DNA from: Diaphorobacter limosus
Lineage (GTDB): Bacteria > Pseudomonadota > Gammaproteobacteria > Burkholderiales > Burkholderiaceae_C
NCBI RefSeq assembly: GCF_033100095.1
Contig: NZ_CP136921.1
Location: forward strand, 652,501-716,500
DNA: 64,000 nt
Direction: 5' to 3'
The notes under the pieces were generated by a model. The model worked only from the letters and a program-made list of their open reading frames with translations, was not told where the DNA came from and did no database searches. The first letter of the stretch is position 1. Each line of letters opens with the position of its first letter. Shown here one piece after another: positions 28,295 through 37,750 of the stretch. The position numbers and the translations under genes are program-made.

Positions 28295-28358
28295 GCTTAA
28301 CGAAAGTAGTTGAGCAATGTGGTGCGAAGCGCCACGTTGCTCGAACGAAGGGTTCTGC
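28295..28358 (+). other. Second integron attC-like site
   Basis: R'' box GCTTAAC, a long central hairpin GAGCAA..GTGG / CCAC..TTGCTC, then GCTCGAACGAAGGGTTCTGC, which matches the 3' attC pattern (GCTKGARCGAMTTGTTAGVC) at most positions. The R' box GTTCTGC is degenerate. It lies just beyond the IS, so the interrupted cassette would be bounded by this and the site at 26.67 kb. Confidence 0.5.
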
Positions 28359-28773
28359 GACGTTGGAGCGGGGCACCCAAAAAACCTGAGTTTTGTAAAC
28401 AGACGATGTGCACCACTGACCCAAACAATGCCTGATGCTCATGCTGCGCTGTAAAGATGCGTCCACATAAGCTCGCTTATGTCGCGCGCTTGAAAGCGCA
28501 GCACACGCTATCAGATTTTTCTTGTTTTATAAATACCCGTCGTTTGTGTTATCAGTCGCATATTTCAATTATGCGGCGCAGCTCTAATGTCGAAGAACTA
28601 GAGTTAGGCGACGTTGGCGTCAAAAGGCTAAGTTGCCTAACTCGACGCAACCTGCAATTACCCAAGATGAATGGTCATTTCTTGCTGTTTAGGAAAACCT
28701 AATTTTTCCCGGATCATCAATAGGTGGATTTCAACTTTGAAGTGCAACATTCACCAATCGGCTGCATTAAAAA
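28359..28773. other. AT-rich DNA with no convincing gene
   Basis: No ORF above 80 codons has recognisable sequence. A region GAGTTAGGC...GCCTAACTC (28601-28643) repeats the attC R-box in inverted order, so further cassette debris is possible. Otherwise I see nothing definite. Confidence 0.45.
28601..28643. repeat. Inverted repeat built on GTTAGGC
   Basis: Perfect 9-bp arms GAGTTAGGC and GCCTAACTC with a 25-base spacer that contains a GACG-TTGG-CGTC hairpin. The arms equal the R' box of the attC-like site at 26.72 kb, but no full attC is evident. Confidence 0.5.
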
Positions 28774-28778
28774 GCAAA

Positions 28779-28814
28779 AGGCGCTGCAGCCCATGCTGCA
28801 GCGCCTATTTTTCT
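28779..28814 (-). terminator. Bidirectional terminator downstream of mmsB
   Basis: Perfect 12-bp stem AGGCGCTGCAGC / GCTGCAGCGCCT with a 4-base loop. T-rich tracts follow on both strands (ATTTTTCT on plus; TTTTGCTTTTT on minus). It lies 24 bases after the mmsB stop. Confidence 0.9.
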
Positions 28815-28837
28815 AATGCAATATGGTATTTTTTACA

Positions 28838-29734
28838 TTACCCTTTTTTCTGCAACATCTTTATCACACTCGAAAAATCCTCGCCCCCATGCCCCGCAAT
28901 GCTGTGCGCGGCATAAATGGCCCGGGCCAGGCCGCCCAGCGGGGTGCTGGCCTTGACGGCGGTGGCGTTTTCCTGGGACAGGCCTAGGTCTTTCAGCATC
29001 AGGTCTGTCCCAAAGCCGCCGGCGTAGCCCTTGCTGGCGGGGGCGTTTTCGTGCACTCCTGGGTAGGGGTTGTACTTTTCCAGCGCCCAGTTGCCGCCCG
29101 AGCTGCGGCGCATGATTTCGCTCAGCACCGTGGGGTCCAGGCCGTTGGCCACGCCCAGGGCGATGGCCTCGCTGGTGCCGGCCATGAGGATGCCAAGCAG
29201 CATGTTGTTGCAAATCTTGGCGGTCTGGCCGGCGCCCACGCTGCCGGCGTGGAAGATGTTCGTGCCCATTTTTTCCAGCAGGGGGCGGGCGCGTTCCAGA
29301 TGGGCATCAGTGCCGCCGACCATGAAGGTCAGGGTGCCGGCGATGGCGCCGCCGGTGCCGCCGGAGACCGGCGCGTCGATGAAGGCGATGCCTGCGGCGT
29401 CCAGCGCCCTGGCCACTTTCTGGCTGGTGGCGGCTGCGATCGTGGAGCTGTCGATGACCAGTGCGCCCTTGGCGATGTGGGGCAGCAGGGCGGGCGCCCT
29501 GTCGCTGCCCAGGTACAGGCCTTCCACATGGGCGCTGGCGGGCAGCATGCTGACGATGGCCTCGGCGCCTTGCACGGCGTCCTGGGCGCTGGTGGCTACT
29601 TGCAGGCCCTGGGCCTTGACCTGGGCGCAGGCGTCCGGGCTCAGGTCGAAGGCCTTGACGCTGTGGCCGGCCTTGTGCAGGTTGATGGCCATGGGGGCGC
29701 CCATGTGGCCCAGGCCGATGAATGCGATTTGCAT
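28838..29734 (-). CDS. mmsB: 3-hydroxyisobutyrate dehydrogenase
   Basis: Protein of 298 residues. NAD-dependent oxidation of 3-hydroxyisobutyrate to methylmalonate semialdehyde in valine breakdown. The Rossmann motif is IAFIGLGHMGAPMAINLHKA at residues 3-22; DAPVSGGTGGA (about 120-130) binds substrate; the catalytic lysine is in GAGQTAKICNNML (about 167-179). It is the terminal gene of the cluster containing an acyl-CoA dehydrogenase and mmsA, whose products make and use its substrate and product. Confidence 0.93.
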   Translation of the reverse strand: MQIAFIGLGHMGAPMAINLHKAGHSVKAFDLSPDACAQVKAQGLQVATSAQDAVQGAEAIVSMLPASAHVEGLYLGSDRAPALLPHIAKGALVIDSSTIAAATSQKVARALDAAGIAFIDAPVSGGTGGAIAGTLTFMVGGTDAHLERARPLLEKMGTNIFHAGSVGAGQTAKICNNMLLGILMAGTSEAIALGVANGLDPTVLSEIMRRSSGGNWALEKYNPYPGVHENAPASKGYAGGFGTDLMLKDLGLSQENATAVKASTPLGGLARAIYAAHSIAGHGGEDFSSVIKMLQKKG

Positions 29735-29768
29735 GGTGGGGTCTCCTGTGGTGGGTGAAGTGGGACTA

Positions 29769-29821
29769 TGAAATTGGTAGCTTTTGGCGCTTGATGGGCG
29801 GGCGTTTTGGCGGATTTGACT
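29769..29821 (+). repeat. Hairpin repeat family A, upstream of mmsB
   Basis: TGGTAGCTTTTGGCGCTTGATGG then GGGCGTTTTGGCGG, a decayed copy with the usual AT-rich borders (AAATT, TTTGAC). Located between mmsB and the TfoX-like gene. Confidence 0.6.
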
Positions 29822-29838
29822 GTGTGTCTGGTGTTTTG

Positions 29839-29888
29839 GCGGCCCTCACCCCGGCCCTCTCCCAGGGGGAGAGGGAGGAATACCGGGG
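29839..29888. repeat. Repeat family B (CTCTCCC/GGGAGAGGG)
   Basis: CCCTCACCCC then CCCTCTCCC-aggg-GGAGAGGGAG and AATACCGGGG, the same unit as in gluQ. The 3' end of the TfoX-like gene reads into it and takes its last residues (PPSPPGRGPG) from it. Confidence 0.85.
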
Positions 29889-30262
29889 GCCGTCTTGCCG
29901 CGCGGGCGCGTGGCCTTGGCGCTTGGGTTGTAGGCCAGGGCGGCGTCTATCCAGTGGCGCCATTGGGCGCGCGTGGCGTAGGCGGCGGGGGTGACCCAGA
30001 AGTAGCCGGCCATGCCGCCGCGCGGATCCAGCTCGTGCAGGCCGGGGGTTTCGGCGATTGCTTCGTGCTGATCCGGCGGCAGGCGCACCAGCAGGTTGTC
30101 GCCCTTGACGGCCAGGCAGAGCTTTCCGTTCACCATGAAGGCGTGGCTGCCGAACAGCGGGCGCTCCTGCACGTCTGCCTGCGCGTCCAGGCGCTCGGCC
30201 AGGGCGTCCTGCACGGCGGCGATGAGGTGCAGCGCTTCGTCGGGCAGGGGGCGGGCGGGCAT
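29846..30262 (-). CDS. TfoX N-terminal domain protein
   Basis: Protein of 138 residues. The TfoX/Sxy N-terminal fold is seen in VQERPLFGSHAFMVNGKLCL and NLLVRLPPDQHEA, and the end of the domain in GGMAGYFWVTPAAY. No C-terminal helix-hairpin-helix part, so it is the single-domain type, not a full competence activator. The C-terminal about 15 residues (KTAPGIPPSPPGRGPG) come from a GGGAGAGGG repeat, which has replaced the native stop. It lies inside the valine cluster but has no evident role in it. Confidence 0.75.
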   Translation of the reverse strand: MPARPLPDEALHLIAAVQDALAERLDAQADVQERPLFGSHAFMVNGKLCLAVKGDNLLVRLPPDQHEAIAETPGLHELDPRGGMAGYFWVTPAAYATRAQWRHWIDAALAYNPSAKATRPRGKTAPGIPPSPPGRGPG

Positions 30263-30270
30263 GGTGGGTT

Positions 30271-30329
30271 TATGGTCAAAAAGGCCGCTAGCGCCCGTCC
30301 ATCAAGCGTTAGCAGCTATATTTTTGTGA
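30271..30329 (-). repeat. Hairpin repeat family A, between acyl-CoA dehydrogenase and TfoX-like genes
   Basis: Minus strand: ATAGCTGCTAACGCTTGATGG then GGGCGCTAGCGGCC and a TTTTTG border. It fills the whole gap between the two genes. Confidence 0.75.
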
Positions 30330-31490
30330 CTAGCGGATGGCATCCGGCGCGTCGCCGTCCAGCATGCGCCGGCCGATGATGACGCGCATGATTTCGTTCG
30401 TGCCTTCCAGGATCTGGTGCACGCGCGCGTCGCGCAGCAGGCGCTCCAGCGGGTATTCGCGGATGTAGCCGTAGCCGCCGTGCAGCTGCAGCGCATCGTT
30501 GATGACATTGAAACCCGCGTCGGTGGCAAAGCGCTTGGCCATGGCGCAGTAGGTGGAGGCGTCGGGGGCGCCGGCGTCCAGCTTGGAGGCGGCCAGGCGC
30601 ACCATCTGGCGCGCGGCGACCAGTTCGGTGGCCATGTCGGCCAGCTTGAACTGCAGCGCCTGAAAGCTTGCCAGCGTCTTGCCGAACTGCTTGCGCTCCT
30701 GCATGTAGCGCTGGGCGTGGCCCAGGGCGCCTTGCGCGGCGCCGACCGAGCAGGTGGCAATGTTGATGCGCCCGCCGTCCAGGCCCTTCATGGCTATCTT
30801 GAAGCCCTCGCCCTCGCGGCCCAGCAGGTGGTTGGCGGGAATGCGCACGTTGTCAAAGCTGATGGTGCGCGTGGGCTGGCTGTTCCAGCCCATTTTTTCT
30901 TCCTTCTTGCCGTAGTGGATGCCGGGCAGGTTGGCCGGCACGGCAAAGGCGCTGATGCCGGCGGCACCGGCGTCGCCGGTGCGCGCCATCAGCACCAGGA
31001 TGTCGGTGCTGCCGGCGCCGCTGATGAAGGCCTTGCTGCCGTTGAGGACGTATTCGTTGCCTACCAGTTCGGCGCGGGTCTTGATGGAGGCGGCGTCGGA
31101 GCCGCTGCCGGGCTCGGTCAGGCAGTAGCTGGCTAATTTTTGCCCGGTGGTCAATGCCTCGCCCCATTGCTCGCGCACTTCATCGGTAGCCCAGGTGCCC
31201 AGCATCCAGGTCGCCATGTTGTGGATGGTGATGAAGGCGGTGGTGCTGGGGTCAACGGCGGCCAGCTCTTCGAAGACCAGGGTGGCGTCCAGGCGCGGCA
31301 GAGCCAGGCCGCCAGCGTTTTCGGGCGCGTACAGGCCGCAAAAGCCCAGTTCGCCGGCCTTGGCAATGGCGTCGACCGGGAAGATGCCCTCGGCGTCCCA
31401 TTCGGCGGCATGCGGCGCCAGCTGGCCTTCAGCAAAGGCGCGGGCGGTGTCGGCAAAGGCGCGCTGGTCTTCGGTCAGTTCAAAGTTCAT
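30330..31490 (-). CDS. Acyl-CoA dehydrogenase, probable isobutyryl-CoA dehydrogenase
   Basis: Protein of 386 residues. FAD enzyme of the acyl-CoA dehydrogenase family with YCLTEPGSGSDAASIKTRAE (about 131-150), SFDNVRIPANHLLGREGEGF and the catalytic glutamate in QILEGTNEIMRVIIGR (about 359-374). In this cluster, between mmsB and mmsA, the expected substrate is isobutyryl-CoA from valine, giving methacrylyl-CoA. The enoyl-CoA hydratase and 3-hydroxyisobutyryl-CoA hydrolase steps are not encoded here. Confidence 0.88.
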   Translation of the reverse strand: MNFELTEDQRAFADTARAFAEGQLAPHAAEWDAEGIFPVDAIAKAGELGFCGLYAPENAGGLALPRLDATLVFEELAAVDPSTTAFITIHNMATWMLGTWATDEVREQWGEALTTGQKLASYCLTEPGSGSDAASIKTRAELVGNEYVLNGSKAFISGAGSTDILVLMARTGDAGAAGISAFAVPANLPGIHYGKKEEKMGWNSQPTRTISFDNVRIPANHLLGREGEGFKIAMKGLDGGRINIATCSVGAAQGALGHAQRYMQERKQFGKTLASFQALQFKLADMATELVAARQMVRLAASKLDAGAPDASTYCAMAKRFATDAGFNVINDALQLHGGYGYIREYPLERLLRDARVHQILEGTNEIMRVIIGRRMLDGDAPDAIR

Positions 31491-31514
31491 GGCGGGGCCT
31501 CCTGGTCGTTGGTT

Positions 31515-31903
31515 TTATGGTTGCGGCGCCTGGCCGTGGTGCAGCCAGTGGCTCAAGGCCTGGCGGCGCGCCTGGGTCTGTGCCGTCAGGCATTCGTGGT
31601 ACAGGCGCGGCCATTCGGGAAGCGCTTCGTTGGTCCGCTGCGCTTCTTTGCATCGGGTGATGCGGGCGCGCTGCCAGTTGGCGTGATCCTGGCGCAGGCC
31701 AGGGCGCTCGTGGGCCGACAGGGCGCGCATCACATCACCGTACTGGATCTGGATGGCCGTGTCGGCCTCCTGGTAGTCGCGCACCGCACAGGCATTGGTC
31801 TCATCCACCGTGCCGCCGGGGCGGCAGGCGCCGCCGGCCTGCGCCCAGGCGGCCTGGCCCACAAGGCACAGCGCAAGGGCAAGGGCGGCAGCGCGCGGGC
31901 CGG

Positions 31904-31907
<4 letters not shown>
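31515..31907 (-). CDS. LprI-like lysozyme inhibitor domain protein (DUF1311)
   Basis: Protein of 130 residues with a signal peptide (about residues 1-22, ending AWA-QA). Four cysteines in the mature part ([33 protein letters not shown]) in the spacing typical of LprI N-terminal domains, suggesting disulfides in the periplasm. It starts with GTG overlapping the mmsA stop (GTGA) and so is translated with mmsA, an odd place for an envelope protein. Function in this operon is unknown. Confidence 0.65.
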
Positions 31908-33421
<1,514 letters not shown>

Positions 33422-33472
33422 GGCGCTGGTCTCCTGGGTAGGGGTGGTGGATGAATGGGTGCCATGGTACGT

Positions 33473-33507
33473 GTGCGAAATTACCCATGCAATAGATAAT
33501 TGCGCAC
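33473..33507. promoter_or_regulatory. LysR operator between mmsA and its divergent regulator
   Basis: GTGCGAAATTA (33473-33483) and TAATTGCGCAC (33497-33507) form an inverted repeat matching at 10 of 11 positions with a 13-base spacer. Additional TTTGCAAATTTGCA sequence follows. Its position in a divergent region points to the LysR protein as ligand. Confidence 0.6.
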
Positions 33508-33544
33508 TTCAGCTTTGCAAATTTGCACATCGCAATCGACCACC

Positions 33545-34444
33545 ATGGACTGGGACAACTTGCGCTACTTTCTTGAGCTGGCCCGTACCAGCACCCTGGC
33601 CGCGGCCGCGCGGCGCACGGGCGTGGAGCACACCACGGTGGCGCGGCGCATCCAGGCGCTGGAAAAGCAGATGGGCGCGCCCCTGTTCGCGCGCGAGGCC
33701 ACCGGCCACCGCCTGACCGAGGCCGGCCGCCAGCTGCTGCCCGCGGTGGAGGCCATGGAGGCCGCCGTGCTGGGCATGGAGCGCGCCGCGCCGGCCAACG
33801 CGGCCAGCGGCGGCCCGTCGGGCCTGGTGCGCGTCGGTGTGTCCGAGGGCTTTGGCACGCTGATCCTGGCGCCGCAGCTGGCGCGCCTGACACAGCGCCA
33901 CCCGCACCTGTCCATAGACCTGCTGGCGCTGCCGCGCATGCTGCACCTGAGCCGGCGTGAGGCCGACATCGTCATCTCGCTGGAGCGGCCCAAGCGCGGA
34001 TCGGTCATCGTCACAAAATTAGCCGACTACCGGCTTTACCTGTACGGCCAGCGCGAATACCTGGCGCGCCGCCCGCTGGTGGCGCGGCGCGAAGACCTGC
34101 GCCACCACGATTTCATCAGCTATGTGGACGATCTGTTGTTCAGCAAAGAACTGCAGTTCATCGACCAGCTCTGGCCGCCCGAGCGCTTTGCCCTGCGCTC
34201 AACCAGCATCACCGCCCAGTACGAGGCCGTGCGCGCCGGCGCCGGCCTGGCCGTGCTGCCGGCCTTTCTGGCCGACCGCGACCCCATCCTGGCGCGCGTG
34301 CTGCCGCACGAGGCGGTATTCACCCGCACCTTCTGGATGAGCATGCCGGCCGAGGGCAAGCACCTGGCGCGCATGCAGGCGGTGTGGGGCTTTCTGAAAG
34401 AGGTGGGGGCGAAAGAGGGCGCGCGGCTGGTGCCGGCCGCATAG
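33545..34444 (+). CDS. LysR-family regulator of the valine/propionate cluster
   Basis: Protein of 299 residues. Helix-turn-helix at the start (MDWDNLRYFLELARTSTLAA, VEHTTVARRIQALEKQMGAP) and a LysR substrate domain (GPSGLVRVGVSEGFGTLILA). The ATG is chosen because MDWDNLRYFL is the typical LysR start; the frame is open for 15 more codons. Divergent from mmsA with a palindrome between. Its ligand may be a valine-pathway intermediate (inference). Confidence 0.88.
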   Translation: MDWDNLRYFLELARTSTLAAAARRTGVEHTTVARRIQALEKQMGAPLFAREATGHRLTEAGRQLLPAVEAMEAAVLGMERAAPANAASGGPSGLVRVGVSEGFGTLILAPQLARLTQRHPHLSIDLLALPRMLHLSRREADIVISLERPKRGSVIVTKLADYRLYLYGQREYLARRPLVARREDLRHHDFISYVDDLLFSKELQFIDQLWPPERFALRSTSITAQYEAVRAGAGLAVLPAFLADRDPILARVLPHEAVFTRTFWMSMPAEGKHLARMQAVWGFLKEVGAKEGARLVPAA

Positions 34445-34501
34445 CCCCCGCCGCCCGCCTGCGACAATGACCGCATCTTTGTTTCTGACCCCGTGACCGC
34501 C

Positions 34502-35113
34502 ATGCTGCTTGACGCCACCGAATCCCAACTCGTGCTCGTGGACTACCAGGAACGCCTGATGCCCGCCATTTTTGAAGGCCAGGCGGCGCTGGCCAACGCC
34601 ATCAGGCTGGCGCAAATCGCCCGCCTGGTGGACGTGCCCGTCTGGGGCACCGAGCAAAACCCCACGCGCTTGGGAGGCAACGACGCGCAGCTGCGCGCCC
34701 TGTGCCAGCGCACCCTGTCCAAGATGCACTTCAGCGCCGCGGCCGATGGCCTGGGCGCCTGGCTGCGCCCGCCGGCCAAACCCCAGGGCGGCAATGCGCG
34801 CAGCCTGCCCAAGCACCTGCAAAAGGCGCGCGAGCAGGAACAGCAGGCCATCGAGCGCCCCAGCATCGTCATCGCCGGCTGCGAGGCCCATGTCTGCCTG
34901 CTGCAGACGGCGCTGGAACTGCTGGAGGAGGAGTTTGAAGTCTGGGTCGTGACAGACGCCTGCAGCTCGCGCACCGAACGAAACCGCGACGCCGCATTCG
35001 ACCGCCTGGCCGGCGCCGGCGCCGAGCTGGTGACCACCGAGATGGTGGCCTTCGAATGGCTGCGCAGCTGCGAGCATCCGGCGTTCAAGGACATGCTGGC
35101 GTTCGTCAAGTAA
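34502..35113 (+). CDS. Isochorismatase-family cysteine hydrolase
   Basis: Protein of 203 residues. The family triad is visible: aspartate in LVLVDYQERLMPA (about residue 14), a lysine in LSKMHFSA (about 79), and the nucleophilic cysteine in IVIAGCEAHVCLLQTALELL. YcaC-like. About 20 residues near the middle (PKHLQKAREQEQQAIERPS) form a charged insert. A GTG nine bases upstream is an alternative start. The substrate is unknown. It lies between lysR and prpE, same strand as both. Confidence 0.82.
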   Translation: MLLDATESQLVLVDYQERLMPAIFEGQAALANAIRLAQIARLVDVPVWGTEQNPTRLGGNDAQLRALCQRTLSKMHFSAAADGLGAWLRPPAKPQGGNARSLPKHLQKAREQEQQAIERPSIVIAGCEAHVCLLQTALELLEEEFEVWVVTDACSSRTERNRDAAFDRLAGAGAELVTTEMVAFEWLRSCEHPAFKDMLAFVK

Positions 35114-35312
35114 ACCTGGGTAGCGCCATTTCAGGACACTAGCCGGGGGAAGGTGGGATGGGGTCAGGGTCACGCCTGCAGGTGTGTTTTCAGCGCGCGC
35201 CAATGCCCATCTGGCACGTCAGCTTCCCGCAAGCGCCATGTGAATAATTATGAATTTTGGATAACCCCTTGCCGCGCCACACCGGCGCACGCCACTCCCA
35301 GGAGACAGCACC

Positions 35313-37217
35313 ATGGCCGCAGCCCCAGCCAACTACGCCGATTTCCACCGCCGCTCGATTGACGAGCGCGACGCCTTCTGGGCCGAGCAGGCCCAGCTGA
35401 TCGAATGGCAGCAAGCGCCGCAGCAGATCTGCAACTACGACAAGCCGCCGTTTGCCAAGTGGTTCGTGGGCGGTACCACCAACCTGTGCCACAACGCTGT
35501 CGATCGTCACCTGGCGGCGCGCGCGCAGCAAAACGCGCTGGTGGCCATTTCCACCGAGACGGATACCGAGCGCGCCTACACCTTCGCCGAATTGCACGCC
35601 GAGGTGCAGCGCATGGCCGCCGTGCTGCAGTCGCTGGGCGTCAAGCAGGGCGACCGCGTGCTGATCTACATGCCCATGATTGCCGAGGCCGCCTTTGCCA
35701 TGCTGGCCTGCGTGCGCATTGGCGCCATCCATTCGGTAGTGTTTGGGGGCTTTGCCTCGTCCTCGCTGGCATCGCGCATCGAGGATGCCGAGCCCACTGT
35801 CATCGTCAGTGCCGATGCCGGCTCGCGCGGCGGCAAGGGCGTGCCCTACAAGCCGCTGCTGGACGAGGCCATCGACCTGTCGGCGCACAAGCCCGCCGCC
35901 GTGCTGCTGGTGGACCGCGGCCTGGCCCCGGCTGCCATGCGCGCCGGGCGCGACCACGACTGGGCGGCGCTGCGCGAGCAGCATATGGACGCGCAGGTGC
36001 CCTGCGTGTGGCTGGAATCCACCCACCCCAGCTACACCCTGTACACCAGCGGCACCACCGGCAAGCCCAAGGGCGTGCAGCGCGACACCGGCGGCTACAC
36101 CGTGGCGCTGGCGGCCAGCATGAAGCATATTTTTGATGCACAGGCGGGCCAGACCTACTTTGCCACCAGCGACATCGGCTGGGTGGTGGGCCACAGCTAC
36201 ATCATCTACGGCCCGCTGCTGGCGGGCATGACGACCATCATGTACGAGGGCCTGCCCGTGCGCCCGGACGCCGGCATCTGGTGGAGCATCGTCGAGAAGT
36301 ACCAGGTCACGCATATGTTCTCGGCCCCCACGGCCGTGCGCGTGCTGAAAAAACAAGATCCCGAGTACCTCAGCAAGTACAACATCAAGAGCCTCAAGGC
36401 CCTGTGGCTGGCCGGCGAGCCGCTGGACGAGCCCACGGCAACGTGGATCAGCGGCGCGCTGAATGTGCCCATCATCGACAACTATTGGCAGACCGAGACC
36501 GGCTGGCCCATCCTCACGCTGTGCAACGGCGTGCAGCAGCAGTCGCCGCGCTTTGGCAGCCCGGGCAAGGCGGTCTATGGCTACAACGTCAAGCTCATCG
36601 ACGAGGCCACGGGCCAGGAGCTGACCACCCCCAACCAGAAGGGCGTGGTGGCCATCGAAGGCCCGCTGCCCCCCGGCTGCCTGCAGACCGTGTGGCGCGA
36701 CGACGAGCGCTTTGTCAGCACCTACTGGAACAGCATCCCCGGCCGCCAGGTCTACAGCACCTTCGACTGGGGCATCCGCGACGCCGACGGCTACTACTTC
36801 ATCCTGGGCCGCACCGACGACGTGATCAACGTCGCCGGCCACCGCCTGGGCACGCGCGAGATCGAGGAATGCATCGCCGGCCATCCGAATATTGCCGAGG
36901 TGGCCGTGGTCGGCGTGGCCGACCAGCTCAAGGGCCAGGTGGCCATGGCCTTTGCCGTGCCGCGCGATGCCTCGGGCCTGGTGGACGACGCCGCGCGCCT
37001 GAAGTTCGAGGGTGAGGTCATGAAGCAGGTGGACAGCCAGCTGGGCGCCGTGGCCCGCCCGGCGCGCGTGATCTTCGTCAACCTGCTGCCCAAGACGCGC
37101 AGCGGCAAGCTGCTGCGCCGCGCCCTGCAGGCCGTGGCCGAGCGCCGCGACACCGGCGACCTGACCACCATGGAAGACCCGGTGGCGCTGCAGCAGATCA
37201 AGGATCTGATGGGCTGA
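35313..37217 (+). CDS. prpE: Propionate--CoA ligase
   Basis: Protein of 634 residues of the AMP-forming acyl-CoA synthetase family; length and sequence fit PrpE better than Acs. P-loop YTSGTTGKPKGVQRDTGGY (about 247-265), WLAGEPLDEPT, NYWQTETGWPIL (about 390-401), GRTDDVINVAGHRLGTREIE, and the C-terminal acylated lysine in LPKTRSGKLLRRALQAV. It makes propionyl-CoA from propionate and so feeds the same intermediate as mmsA. The lysine is a known acetylation control point in this family, and a Pat-type acetyltransferase is encoded about 6.6 kb downstream. An AGGAGACAGCACC ribosome binding site precedes ATG. Confidence 0.9.
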   Translation: MAAAPANYADFHRRSIDERDAFWAEQAQLIEWQQAPQQICNYDKPPFAKWFVGGTTNLCHNAVDRHLAARAQQNALVAISTETDTERAYTFAELHAEVQRMAAVLQSLGVKQGDRVLIYMPMIAEAAFAMLACVRIGAIHSVVFGGFASSSLASRIEDAEPTVIVSADAGSRGGKGVPYKPLLDEAIDLSAHKPAAVLLVDRGLAPAAMRAGRDHDWAALREQHMDAQVPCVWLESTHPSYTLYTSGTTGKPKGVQRDTGGYTVALAASMKHIFDAQAGQTYFATSDIGWVVGHSYIIYGPLLAGMTTIMYEGLPVRPDAGIWWSIVEKYQVTHMFSAPTAVRVLKKQDPEYLSKYNIKSLKALWLAGEPLDEPTATWISGALNVPIIDNYWQTETGWPILTLCNGVQQQSPRFGSPGKAVYGYNVKLIDEATGQELTTPNQKGVVAIEGPLPPGCLQTVWRDDERFVSTYWNSIPGRQVYSTFDWGIRDADGYYFILGRTDDVINVAGHRLGTREIEECIAGHPNIAEVAVVGVADQLKGQVAMAFAVPRDASGLVDDAARLKFEGEVMKQVDSQLGAVARPARVIFVNLLPKTRSGKLLRRALQAVAERRDTGDLTTMEDPVALQQIKDLMG

Positions 37218-37245
37218 TCGGGCCGGAATTCACTCTTGTTTTTAT

Positions 37246-37285
37246 AGCTCCTGCCGCCCGTTGTATGGGCGCCAGGGGCTTTTTT
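37246..37285. terminator. Terminator between prpE and DUF1810, from a family A repeat
   Basis: 16-bp imperfect stem AGCTCCTGCCGCCCGT / ATGGGCGCCAGGGGCT with a 3-base loop, followed by TTTTTT on plus; the left flank TTGTTTTTAT gives an A/T tract for the minus direction too. The broader 37236-37290 matches hairpin repeat family A, so the repeat serves as the shared terminator of convergent genes. Confidence 0.82.
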
Positions 37286-37293
37286 CTTGCCTA

Positions 37294-37722
37294 TCAGTTC
37301 TGCTGCAGCAAGGCCAGGGTCTGGGCGTCTGGTAGGCCGGCAAAGAAACGCTGCAACGCCTCGTGGAACACCGGCTGTCCCCCGGCCGCCACAAACAGCG
37401 TCAGGCAGGAGCGGAACTTGATGGCGTCGATCTCGCCCAGAATGCCGGCCGCCGGTAGGCCCGTGTGCGCCAGCATGGCCTGCACGCATTCGACCAGCCG
37501 GGCGCCCAGCAGCGGGTGCTCAAGATAGGCCCGCGCCTCGTCCAGGCCGGCCATGCCATAGGCCTGCGCCATGGCACTGAAACCCAGACCCCGCAGCTGC
37601 GGAAAGATGTACCAGACCCAATGCGTGCGCTTGCGCCCGGCCCACAGCTCGGCCAGGGCCGGGGCATAGGCCTGTTCCTGGGCGGCGATGAAGCGTTGCA
37701 GGTCGAAGGGATCGGATGGCAT
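37294..37722 (-). CDS. DUF1810 family protein
   Basis: Protein of 142 residues. FDLQRFIAAQEQAY at the start and KRTHWVWYIFPQLRGLGFSA near 31-50 are the DUF1810 signature. Soluble and helical. Function unknown; in other bacteria members are sometimes calpastatin-like annotated, which I do not rely on. Convergent with prpE. Confidence 0.85.
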   Translation of the reverse strand: MPSDPFDLQRFIAAQEQAYAPALAELWAGRKRTHWVWYIFPQLRGLGFSAMAQAYGMAGLDEARAYLEHPLLGARLVECVQAMLAHTGLPAAGILGEIDAIKFRSCLTLFVAAGGQPVFHEALQRFFAGLPDAQTLALLQQN

Positions 37723-37750
37723 GGCATACCCCCTTTATCCGGTAGGCGGA

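Noticed and set aside
26250..28830. Integron integrase gene (intI) near the attC-like sites
   Set aside because: No tyrosine recombinase ORF is present in the patch, so a complete integron is not claimed.
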